NCBI GenBank assembly: GCA_030295235.1
Contig: AP026137.1
Coordinates: forward strand, 310,001-374,000
Source of the DNA: Fistulifera solaris
Lineage: Eukaryota > Bacillariophyta > Bacillariophyceae > Naviculales > Stauroneidaceae
Length of the DNA stretch: 64,000 nucleotides
Direction of reading: 5' to 3'
In this document: positions 55,678 through 64,000 of the stretch, piece after piece
Layout of the letters: each line of letters opens with the position of its first letter
How positions within the stretch are numbered: position 1 is the stretch's first letter
The notes under the pieces: model-generated
What the model saw: the letters and a program-made list of their open reading frames with translations, nothing else
Told to the model about the DNA's origin: nothing
Databases searched by the model: none
Made by a program: the position numbers and the translations under genes

Positions 55678-56886
55678 ATGGGTGAACCAGCTATACCCGT
55701 CGCTTATGGCGTTCCCATTGCTGCTACGGCATACGACAATGTCACGCCAACAGCGCCACTCGCCACCGATTTACGAACGGCCACTACCATGAACGGCGGA
55801 CGCAGTTCTCGTGTCTTATTACCCACTCGACCCATCGAACCTTTATCAGAGTCTGTCTTCCAAACACTGGCCGAACAAGGGTTCACGAGAGGTCTCGCGG
55901 AAGCTCTCCTTAAAAACAAAATCGCCTTTCCTCTCAAAATTTGGATCGTCGACAATTCCGGTTCCATGAATCATCACGACGGACATCGCTTCATCGAGAC
56001 AAAACGCCGCGAAGATATTCGTCTAGTCGAATGTTCACGATGGGCAGAAATGCAACAAACGGTCGATTATCACGCCCAAATGGCGGCGCTGTTGCAGAGT
56101 CCGACGGTCTTTCGTCTGTTGAATGATCCGGGTCGACTTTGTGGACCCCAACAATTCAGTATTGCCGAAAGCGACGATGTGAGTCATGATTTGGCCGTCG
56201 CGCAGTCCACTATTCTCAATACGAGTCCCAGTGGCGTGACACCCCTCACGGAACATTTGCAAGAAATTCGTCAAAACATCCAAGATTTGTTGCCGCAATT
56301 ACGTCAGGATGGAAGTAAAGTCGTGGTGGTGATTGCTACCGATGGAACTCCGACGGATTCGCAAGGCCGACAAAGTGCCACGACCGAACAAGAATTTGTG
56401 GCCGCCTTGAAAGGACTCGAAGGACTACCGGTATGGGTGGTAGTACGGCTCTGCACGGACGATGAGGCCGTCGTAAAATACTGGAACGACCTGGATGGGC
56501 AACTCGAACTGAGTTTAGAAGTATTGGATGACTTTGTGAGTGAAGCAGAGGAAGTACATGAACACAACAAGTGGTTAAATTATGGTCTCCCGTTGCATCG
56601 CATGAGAGAAATGGGATTTCATCATCGTTTGTTTGATCTACTCGACGAGCGTCCGTTATCGAAAGACGAACTAAGGGATTTCTGTCGAATACTGTTGGGG
56701 GACGGCAAGATGGATGGGGTACCGGATCCACAGGCGCACTGGGATGACTTTGTTGCGGCGATATCCGCGATTGTGCAGAAAGAGAGTAAACAATGGAATC
56801 CGGTCACCAAACGAGTGGAACCGTGGATCGATATCAAGCGATTGAAACGTGATTATGGTAAAGGTCTATTGCGGTATCTTTGGTAA
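55678..56886 (+). CDS. von Willebrand factor A-type domain protein B (intact metal site)
   Basis: Intact 402 residues. Ala/Pro-rich start, then a helical block (SVFQTLAEQGFTRGLAEALL), vWA with KIWIVDNSGSMNHHDGHRFI (DxSxS), TSPSGVTPLTEHLQEIRQNI (Thr position) and VVVVIATDGTPTDSQGRQ (Asp), so all metal-ion-dependent adhesion-site residues are present. The C-terminal half contains WVVVRLCTDDEAVVKYWNDL and NKWLNYGLPLHRMREMGFHH; the conserved end is KQWNPVTKRVEPWIDIKRLK. No signal peptide or membrane segment, so an intracellular binding platform is plausible. Convergent with vWA gene C, 165 bp apart. Confidence 0.8.
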   Translation: MGEPAIPVAYGVPIAATAYDNVTPTAPLATDLRTATTMNGGRSSRVLLPTRPIEPLSESVFQTLAEQGFTRGLAEALLKNKIAFPLKIWIVDNSGSMNHHDGHRFIETKRREDIRLVECSRWAEMQQTVDYHAQMAALLQSPTVFRLLNDPGRLCGPQQFSIAESDDVSHDLAVAQSTILNTSPSGVTPLTEHLQEIRQNIQDLLPQLRQDGSKVVVVIATDGTPTDSQGRQSATTEQEFVAALKGLEGLPVWVVVRLCTDDEAVVKYWNDLDGQLELSLEVLDDFVSEAEEVHEHNKWLNYGLPLHRMREMGFHHRLFDLLDERPLSKDELRDFCRILLGDGKMDGVPDPQAHWDDFVAAISAIVQKESKQWNPVTKRVEPWIDIKRLKRDYGKGLLRYLW

Positions 56887-57050
56887 CCGCGGTCCCGTCC
56901 TATGGTTGTGCGCTAAATCGCGTTATATGTAGTTTACATTTTTTGACCAATCAACGATATTAAGTCTTGTCTATCGCTTTAAAAACAACATTTTAAGTGA
57001 AGAAAGTGAGTGCATATTATTGTTTTATGAATAATAGTACGGAAATAGAA

Positions 57051-58224
57051 TTATTTCGTGTTGGAGTTCTTGCGGAGTAAACCAAAGAATTGTTTGTTGC
57101 TGTAGGATTTTTGCAGCTTCTTGGTATCCACCCAAAACTCCATTTTCCCGGTCACAGGATTCCATATTTGTCCCTGTTCCTTGTTGAAGCGTGTCACATT
57201 CGAGAGAAACTGCTTCGAATTGACTTCATGATTGTTTTGAGCCAAGAATTCTTTGCCAAACAACATTCCCACTACTATCGACGCCTCTTCCTTGTCGAGG
57301 CTGCGCTGACCTAACATACTCAATAAATGATGCCCTATTCCCATTTCTCGACAGCGATGCAACGTGAGACCGTAGGTTAACCAAGGATTGTATCTGTGAA
57401 TCTTTTTGGCTTCCGAAAAATATTCACCGACAATTTCCAGAGGCTCTTTTAAATTTCGACTCAGTTCCGCATAATAATGATACACTTTCGAGTCATCGAC
57501 GCACAAACGCACAATGAGCCGAACGGGAAGTGATTGTAACAAGCGCAAATCGTCCGCCAGTGTCCCATCTTCGGGCAATCCGGCTACCGCCAACACCACA
57601 ATCGCCTGTTGTTTTTGCGCCCGTAATTCGGGTTCGATGGTGCGTATTCGTTCGTATATTTCGCGCAAATGTTCCGACAATTCGTTGGCACCCCGGGGCT
57701 CACAATCGCGCACAATGGAAAGAGCCACATCCACTTCGGATGGTTGACGATACCGTCCGACACAAAATTCCCCTGGCACACGCTTGCGGAGGATAATTGA
57801 TGAACCGGAAGATTGTGGGCGTCTCATTAAGGCCCGCCAATTGAATGTGAAAGTCCATGGTTTCTTGCAATTCGACCCATCGCGAGCAAGCGATCACTTG
57901 ATGCTGCAATTCACTGCCCAAGATGCGTTTTCCGTCCAGCACGCGCATGTGCCCGCCATTGTCAATGAGCCAGAACCGGATGGGATAATACGGATTGCTG
58001 TGTGGTATTACGGAAGCGACACCTTTCGAGAAGCCTTGATCGAGTAATGCTGCGATGATGGATTGTTCCTTCCAGGGTTCATGAGCGATGGCTAAACCGG
58101 AGGACGCGGAGGAGACTGTTTCGCCCAACGAAGCGTCGCGGCTCTGTTGATCATTATTCATTTGATCCGCAGACGACTGGCGTTGGTATTTATTCATGTT
58201 TGAGGTTAGTGTTGTCGCATTCAT
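57051..58224 (-). CDS. von Willebrand factor A-type domain protein C, metal site lost (one frame break)
   Basis: About 390 residues, clear paralog of vWA gene B throughout: IIAALLDQGFSKGVASVIPH, then IRFWLIDNGGHMRVLDGKRI where B has DNSGSM, ACSRWVELQETMDFHIQLAG, NELSEHLREIYERIRTIEPE, VVLAVAGLPEDG where B has ATDGTP, LPVRLIVRLCVDDSKVYHYY, NPWLTYGLTLHRCREMGIGH and QIWNPVTGKMEFWVDTKKLQ. The DxSxS motif is DNGGH and the later Asp is replaced, so metal coordination is predicted lost; substitutions are not explained by indel errors. Frames meet at the C-run 57770-57773 (one base short). ATG at 58224; upstream extension to 58281 starts with TTG. Confidence 0.78.
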
Positions 58225-58932
58225 GTTGACATTTGCAGAATAGGAGACAGCAGATGGATGCAAATGAGAATGAATAATCAATCATCCTGTCGCAGGCGTG
58301 AGGTCTTCACAACGATAGGTTCACACACCGCAGCTCGCAGCTCGCAGCAAGCGATGAATGAATTCCTTGGCATTCACGCAAGAAACGAGCCAGAAACGAC
58401 CACTACAACCTACTAGACAGTGCAGATGGAAGCTGTAAGATGATTTATCCGTGGTTGGACTTCGCTGTTCGCATAACGCTCCAAATGGCCCAGCCGAACT
58501 ACCTACCTCTACTCTTTGTTGAACAGAAGATGTCCCAGTAATAAGTAGAATGTTGGATGAACAGTAAGCATCTACAGTAGGGTTTCCTAAGTGTGAATGA
58601 GGTAGGCATAAGACGCACGTTCTTCGGTTCTTCGTCCGCATTCGTCATTTCGCCTACATTCTGCGTCAGATTGATGGAGACACTGTTATGGTATCATTCG
58701 GAGTCGAAGAAAACAGAAAGAGAAAACGAGGCAAATTCAGTACAAGTTCTGGATATTGCTTTGCAACTTCAACAGTGCCGTCTGTCAAATAATAGGGAAC
58801 CGGAGTACGGATGCACTTGCATGCAGTATTCTTCATTATGGACTCATATCACTCATATTCAGTACAGTGGTAGATGACTTGCTTCGTAAAACCCGTATGC
58901 ATAATGCATCATCTAGATATCCATAAACCTTA
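58225..58932. other. Intergenic
   Basis: About 700 bases. A GCAGCTCGCAGCTCGCAGC short direct repeat at about 58330-58348. A minus-strand frame 58321-58641 shows no domain. No RNA gene recognised. Confidence 0.35.
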
Positions 58933-60248
58933 ATGCAGACACACCTGGGTACCTGTTGCCTGTTGCCGACCATCATCGCGACAATAGACAAAGGACGACT
59001 CGTAAAGAAGTATAAAGACTCATTTCTGCAACAAACAGAGTTCATTGAAAGAAAGACACCCAGCTCACGTCCAGGTAGCCACAAAAACAGCCACAATATG
59101 CCAGGCGATGCAGAGAAGCGATCGCTGGAAAGTGAAGCGAGCATTCCGATCAAGAAACGAACTCGACTGACTCACACCGGCGATACGCACGCTCATTTCG
59201 ATTGTTTCAGTGGAGCCGCCGGTGATATGATGCTGGCGGCATGTCTTGATGCCTCGGAAGATGCAGAACAGCTGGTGGAACGAGTCGTCCGTGCAATTAA
59301 GTCGGGCCTGCCCGAGTTGGCGGAAGAATTTCACCTTTCGTACGAGAAAGCATGGAGAGGAGCCGGAAGTATTTATGCCATGACCGTCAAAATTGAGAGT
59401 ATTTATAAGCATCGAGCTGTACCGGTTCCGGCTAAATCGTTTGCGGATGGTCGAGAAGCATGCAAATCCGACGCAGTTGTGGCAAATGGTGACGAAATGA
59501 CACATAATCATTCGCATTCTCATGGTCACTCGCACATACATGGTCAGGATCACAGTCAAGATCACTCACACGAACACAGTCATGCGCACTCTCACGGTCA
59601 TTCTCATGCCAATGATACATTAACATCAGAGGCGCTCGGTAAAGGCGGTTTTCACTCGGAACATGACCATCATCGATCGTTACAAAAGAATGGACCCCTG
59701 CGAAACCTACCGGAGATCAGGAGAATGCTCGAAAATGCACCCGAAGAGCATATTCCCTTGTGGGTCAAAACTACCGCCATCGAAGCCTTTGTGGAATTGG
59801 CCAAAGCCGAAGCCTCGGTGCATGGAGCGAGTGGTATTGATGCGGTACACTTTCACGAAGTTGGTGCCGTTGATTCCATTGTCGATACTGTGGGTACTCT
59901 TCTTGCTTTGCATTTTCTCGGTGCCAAAACGTTTTCGGTGAGTCCTTTGCCCATGGGAGAAGGTACTGTGCGGACCGCCCATGGGATCCTCCCCGTACCA
60001 GCTCCCGCGACATTGCATCTGATGGTGGGCATGCGCACGGCACCCGGGCCGCCGGGTGTCACAGGTGAACTTGTCACGCCCACCGCAGCGGCGGTTTTGC
60101 GAGTGTTAATCAACAACACGACGGGGTTGCCACGGACCGGCCGCCACGATTTACGTTACGGCGAATTGGACTTGGTGCTGGGACGAAAGATTTTCAAGGA
60201 CATCCCAATATTATGCGTTTATTTCTTGGTGATGACGTTCTTTCCTAG
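58933..60248 (+). CDS. larC: LarC-like nickel-insertion protein with His-rich insert (one frame break)
   Basis: LarC (DUF111) inserts nickel into the pyridinium-based pincer cofactor (NPN) of lactate racemase and related enzymes in bacteria. Family blocks: HFDCFSGAAGDMMLAACLDA, DAVHFHEVGAVDSIVDTVGT, TFSVSPLPMGEGTVRTAHGI with LPVPAPATLHLM, and TGELVTPTAAAVLR. The C-terminus lies in another frame after the CC at 60137-60138 (one base short): FTLRRIGLGAGTKDFQGHPN then IMRLFLGDDVLS, ending at TAG 60246-60248. A ~35-residue His-rich region (HNHSHSHGHSHIHGQDHS and onward, about residues 195-230) fits metal storage. Start: ATG 58933 or 59098 (MPGDAEKRSLE), the second giving a shorter leader. No targeting signal clear. 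Confidence 0.85.
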
Positions 60249-60495
60249 AACCCCTGGGCAGGGATCAGCTACCTAATGTCGTTGATTTTTATTAATTTAC
60301 TCTGCTAAAAAATGCCACGTGTTTTTCATTCCCGGTATTAAAATGGTACGTAGAAATCCTACCACAAAAATTGCCACGTGGCAATTGAGTCGTGAACTCA
60401 CTTTTGCATCCACGTTTCGATTGTTGGCCGCGTTTTTTGTTCCATTTTCTTCTCACAAAATCGATCTCCCACCGTTTCAAATCCTTCAAACAAAC

Positions 60496-61134
60496 ATGTT
60501 GTCCAACAAAACCAAAACTTCAGCTCTCATCGTGTTTTTGGCCTTGCTAGGCTCAGTCGAAGGCCGTGGCCATGGTCGCCACAGTGCGTTACTGGCTCCC
60601 CGTCGTTACCAGTACAGTCGTTCACTTGATCCAATTGACATGATTGGCGAGATCTTTACTGCGCCCATTTACATGAACAGTATGCTGGGTCGTAATGAGC
60701 CGAATCTGCTGAAAATGTCTACTACGAACAGTCCTTCCTATGATGTCTCGGTAGACACCGAAAACGGACTCGTGGAGTTGACGGTGGAGTTACCGGGTGT
60801 GCGATCGGAAGATCTGGACATTGAACTGGTGGATGCAAGCCTGCTTCGCATCAGAGCTTCTCGAAAAGTGAAACATAACGGTTCTTTCGTCCAACAGGAG
60901 TTTGATCAGAGCTTCCAGCTCGACAGAGATGTTGATCCGGACCACATCAAGGCGTCCCTTACCAATGGTGTCTTGACAGTTCAAGCCAAACGAAAAGAGA
61001 AATCGGTCAAGAAAATTTCCATTCTTTTAGACGAAGCTTCAGTACACAACGCAGTGGCGGAGTCGAACGAAATTGCGGAGGAGACATTGAGCGAGCAAGA
61101 TCCCGACGATGTTACCGTTGTTGATAGCGATTAG
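60496..61134 (+). CDS. Small heat-shock protein (Hsp20/alpha-crystallin) with signal peptide
   Basis: 212 residues from ATG 60496. A signal peptide (KTSALIVFLALLGSVEG, residues ~7-23) is followed by a His/Arg-rich stretch and DPIDMIGEIFTAPIYMNSML. The alpha-crystallin domain runs from SPSYDVSVDTENGLVELTVE through LPGVRSEDLDIELVDASLLR and VKHNGSFVQQEFDQSFQLDR to ASLTNGVLTVQAKRKEKSVK, with the A-x-L-x-N-G-V-L-T/x-V motif. The tail is acidic. ATP-independent holdase chaperone; the signal peptide places it in the ER, secretory route or, with more transit signal, the plastid. No clear Phe cleavage motif, so ER is slightly preferred. The longer frame from 60319 starts with GTG. Confidence 0.9.
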   Translation: MLSNKTKTSALIVFLALLGSVEGRGHGRHSALLAPRRYQYSRSLDPIDMIGEIFTAPIYMNSMLGRNEPNLLKMSTTNSPSYDVSVDTENGLVELTVELPGVRSEDLDIELVDASLLRIRASRKVKHNGSFVQQEFDQSFQLDRDVDPDHIKASLTNGVLTVQAKRKEKSVKKISILLDEASVHNAVAESNEIAEETLSEQDPDDVTVVDSD

Positions 61135-61213
61135 ATCTCAAATCAAAGTATTTAATTACTAGCAACTCTTATATAAATGATTAATAAAGAAATTGATAGA
61201 GACTTTAGCGATT

Positions 61214-63756
61214 CTAATTTTCTTCATCTCCAGTGTACAGAGGAGCTTGCTCTTCCCAATCACTATCGTCGTCCACACGGCCAACGCTCTGCTCGTCGTC
61301 ACTGGCAAACGCGGCTTCAAGCAAACGTTGTTTTCGTTGCGCTTGTTCAAGTTCCCTCTGCCGTTTTTCTTCCGCGCGCCGTCTTTGATTAGCAAGGTCC
61401 TTTTTATATCGTATTCCTCAATCTGTAAGGGTCGTTCCAACGGGAGAGTGCGCTCTTGCAATTCAAGCTTTGGTCGCTCACGCCCCAATGCCGAAAAACG
61501 AGAGCATTCTTTCCCATCCTCCTGTGTACTCAAACTATCAATATTCTCGCTATGCATGGGTTCTGAACGAGGCTTGAGAGGCAATGGAATTCGCTCAGAA
61601 ACGACAGACATGATCTGACCTCCGGTATTCTGTTCTGCTGTTTGCTGCAATGGATGGTCGGCCCTAGCAGCATTGAAAGTAGGTCCTTTCCATGTTCTTG
61701 CAGCATCGGAAAGTAACGGGAACGGAGCTCTAGTATTTTGGAGCTTTGAGCAATGTATGTACCTGCGAGGCTCTGGATCAAATGATTCAGTTCGAAGATT
61801 CCAAAATGCCGCATATTCATGAACCATTGCCCGTGTGGGGCGATCCATTTTGTTCAAAGGTAAAGAAGCCGAAGTGTCATCCGCCAGAAACGTCTTCCAT
61901 CTTTTCTCAAGTTTGACTAACACAGCCATCTTGTCGCGAGCTTGTAGAATTAAAGAATCAGGATAGACCGTTGTATTCAATTCATTACCATATTCGTCCA
62001 ATTGCAAACCTTCCGAAGGGCGAGCCCATCCAGAATTCAAGCTTCCGGAGAAGCCACGAACCGTGCTGGGAACTACCCCCAACGCCTCGGCAAACGCACG
62101 GTTGCGATTCATTTGCTCGATACTAGGACCCTCACTTACGGCCGAAATCTCTTTGGGAATGTCTTTCGCGATTCCCACGCCCATTGCCGAAGGGTTGGAC
62201 CCGAACGTTAAATTCGACATCATCGCACGACGGATGGCTTCCTCTCGCGCTTCAAATTGACGTTGCAATTCCTCAGGATCCGTTTTCTTTACAGCGCTAC
62301 CGATGTTGGCAAGTGTCTTGGAGGGTGCTTTTTTCTCCACTTGTCGCTGGGTACTGCGGGAAGCAGGTTCCGCAGGTTTCGGTAGCTGCTGGACCACTGT
62401 GGAAAGTGAAGGGAACTCCCAAGCGCGCGGCAAAGCACCGGACCCATGCTGTTGAGTAATATGTGACGAAGACCAGAGTGTATTACTGGACCCTACTTGT
62501 TGGCTTGCAGCGACGTCCGGGTTCGCTTCCGTTCGTAACCCTGGATTCAACTCATCATCGATCACCATGAATCCCGATCCGCCGTAGATGCCGTTCTCGT
62601 GATCATCTGTGGGAGACTGTCGTGGCCCTGTTGTATTGTTTCGATGCCGGCGGCGACTGTATTGTTCTGCAAAGGCCGCTTCGTGGGCTAAATATTGCTG
62701 CATCAAAGTGTTGCTATTGTTGGCAGCGCGATTGCTTTGAGTCACAGTCGAATTTCCAAACATGGCATTCAAAAGATTCCTTGCTTCTTGTTGCAAGATA
62801 GCGGCCCTACCGGTGGCTGTGTTCGCTGCGGCACCGGCTGTGGACAAAGTAATCCCTTTGGCATCGTACGCCTCCGTCACGTTCAAATCATGAAATCCAT
62901 GTCGTCGCAAGTATCGATCAAGATTATTGATCTCGTCTCTGGTCAAGTCTCGTCGATTGAGTGGATCGATGAATTGCAACTGCGATACCATATAATAAGC
63001 AAGCGCACGTCCATCATATAGATTCATATGTCGGCCTCTTAAATCAAGAGTTTCGGTAGCGTCATCCTTCTTTTGATCAGTATCAACTATCCCATGCTGT
63101 TCACCCCACTGTTCCGCCAAAATGCGTCGCTGACGTTCTTCTTCGGTTTCGCGGGATGTATCGGGAACGACATCCGGAATGGGCCATTCTTCGACCGGAA
63201 GATAGGGTTCATTGGCGACCAAAGCAAACGGAGGGTATTTCAAATCGCGAATATGATCTAGCGTAATGGGATCAACGGCATCTTCGGGAACTTTTGCTTT
63301 CCAGGGGTACTGTTTGTCCGTTGCATTTCGTTTCCGATTCCGCTTTTTCTTGTTCGCGTCCCCTTTCTTTTGTGTCTGTTTCTGCGGCTCCGTTTCTTTC
63401 GGTTGCGGTACGGCGTCCTCCGTCACGCCATTTCCCTCCGGAGCTGTATCTGCTTTTCGATCCGTTTTACTATTCCCATTCCGTTTCGAGCGATTCCTAC
63501 TTCGCGTCTTGGATGGCTGACTAGCGTTCACGTTCGGCGGTGAGGAGTCGTTGTTCACAGGCGTCCCGTTGGAGCTTCCGGCCTGTTTGTTTTTGCCCCT
63601 TCGTCTCTTTTTCGGTGCACCCGATGGACGCGGATGGTTCCCAGTATTCGATGATTCACCATTGTTGTTTGTTGTTGAGGCAAGAGATTCCTGTGCACGA
63701 TCGCCTCCTTGTTGTTTGGGATTCGTCCGTATGACTTGACTCGGAGTGAGATCCAT
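61214..63756 (-). CDS. R3H-domain protein with a U-box/RING-like segment (one frame break)
   Basis: About 847 residues from ATG 63756. A low-complexity, Lys/Arg/Asn/Ser-rich N-terminus (~150 residues) is followed by a segment EDAVDPITLDHIRDLKYPPF resembling the core of a RING- or U-box-type fold but without zinc cysteines. A large disordered middle contains family-like repeats of Asn/Gln. Near the end, MDRPTRAMVHEYAAFWNLRT then ESFDPEPRRYIHCSK is a clear R3H domain (Arg-x-x-x-His), which binds single-stranded nucleic acid. The C-terminus, reached after the T-run 61401-61405 (one base short), is a charged helix (RRRAEEKRQRELEQAQRKQR) ending DWEEQAPLYTGDEEN. Likely an RNA-linked regulatory protein; function unknown. 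Confidence 0.75.
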
Positions 63757-63900
63757 TTCTGCCTTCACTCGCGTTTTGTATTTCGTTTCCCTTGTCGTGT
63801 TTGTGTACGGCTATTTTTTAGGTTGTTCAATAAACTAGTGGTTGCAACGATGATTATTTACAATTACAAGGGAGTTATAGAGGCAGACCCCAGACGTGAG

Positions 63901-64000
63901 ATGACATCCGCAAAACAAAAAACCGTCGCTAGAGTGTCGTCGCGAATGATGGACGCGTCAAGCGATGATACGGGACTGCATGGTCTGATTCCCGGATCCC
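63901..64000 (+). CDS. Start of a gene running off the right edge
   Basis: ATG at 63901 opens a frame that stays open to the window end: MTSAKQKTVARVSSRMMDAS then SDDTGLHGLIPGS. Only 33 residues are visible. It is divergent from the R3H gene, with a shared gap of about 145 bp. Polar, no domain visible, no targeting signal. Confidence 0.45.
   Translation, partial: MTSAKQKTVARVSSRMMDASSDDTGLHGLIPGS

Noticed and set aside
58321-58641. Retroelement-like fragment on the minus strand
   Set aside because: Superficial Ser/Gly-rich similarity only; no protease, integrase or RT motif.
58933-60248. Programmed ribosomal frameshift in larC, as reported for a bacterial larC
   Set aside because: The break here lies near the C-terminus at a CC pair without a slippery heptamer, unlike the mid-gene site in bacteria, and resembles the other run-length errors.

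Overview
The window reads as nuclear DNA of a photosynthetic stramenopile, most likely a pennate diatom. The evidence is short GT-AG introns of about 60-90 bp, eukaryotic gene families (ribosomal protein L8, TRM112, UFD1, UTP23, dynactin p150, primase large subunit, copine), a 5S rRNA gene, a violaxanthin de-epoxidase-family gene, and several presequences that look like a signal peptide followed by a Phe-centred cleavage motif, as expected for secondary-plastid import. The species is not proven. There are no operons; genes lie on both strands, usually 30-700 bp apart, with many divergent pairs sharing a short promoter region.

Layout. 0-9 kb: end of an unknown gene, NAD-dependent glycerol-3-phosphate dehydrogenase, an MWFE-like complex I subunit, UDP-glucose 4-epimerase, UTP23, primase large subunit, RPL8. 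9-16 kb: an F-box-like protein, TRM112, then a convergent pair of probable plastid translation genes (Obg GTPase and an RsmB-type rRNA m5C methyltransferase). 16-26 kb: copine, TLC-domain protein, RluA-type pseudouridine synthase, a vWA protein, UFD1, mevalonate diphosphate decarboxylase. 26-32 kb: four tandem F-box-like paralogs of the gene at 9 kb. 32-41 kb: nitroreductase, small hypothetical protein, ABCB-type transporter, dynactin p150. 41-48 kb: RRP17/NOL12, RlmN-type methyltransferase, VDE-related protein, FAD oxidoreductase of the SelD-associated family, membrane histidine-phosphatase-like protein, 5S rRNA. 48-58 kb: long-form tRNase Z, two tandem cyclic-nucleotide phosphodiesterases, two convergent vWA paralogs. 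58-64 kb: a LarC-like protein with a His-rich insert, a secreted or organellar small heat-shock protein, an R3H-domain protein and the start of one more gene.

The strongest global signal is technical. About 35 single-base frame breaks were located, nearly all inside mononucleotide runs, and in each case changing the run by one base restores a conserved protein. They hit housekeeping genes as often as the F-box family. The assembly therefore looks homopolymer-error-prone, and the affected genes should not be called pseudogenes. For such genes the coordinates here span the whole reconstructed gene, with break positions given.

Most biological interest: the F-box-like family expansion, the vWA family in which one member has lost its metal-site residues, the eukaryotic LarC homolog, and the phosphodiesterases whose catalytic domain is split by a long Ser/Arg-rich insert. 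No CRISPR array, tRNA, transposon or integrated virus was recognised. Start codons were placed at ATG; several longer open frames begin only with GTG or TTG and were trimmed.
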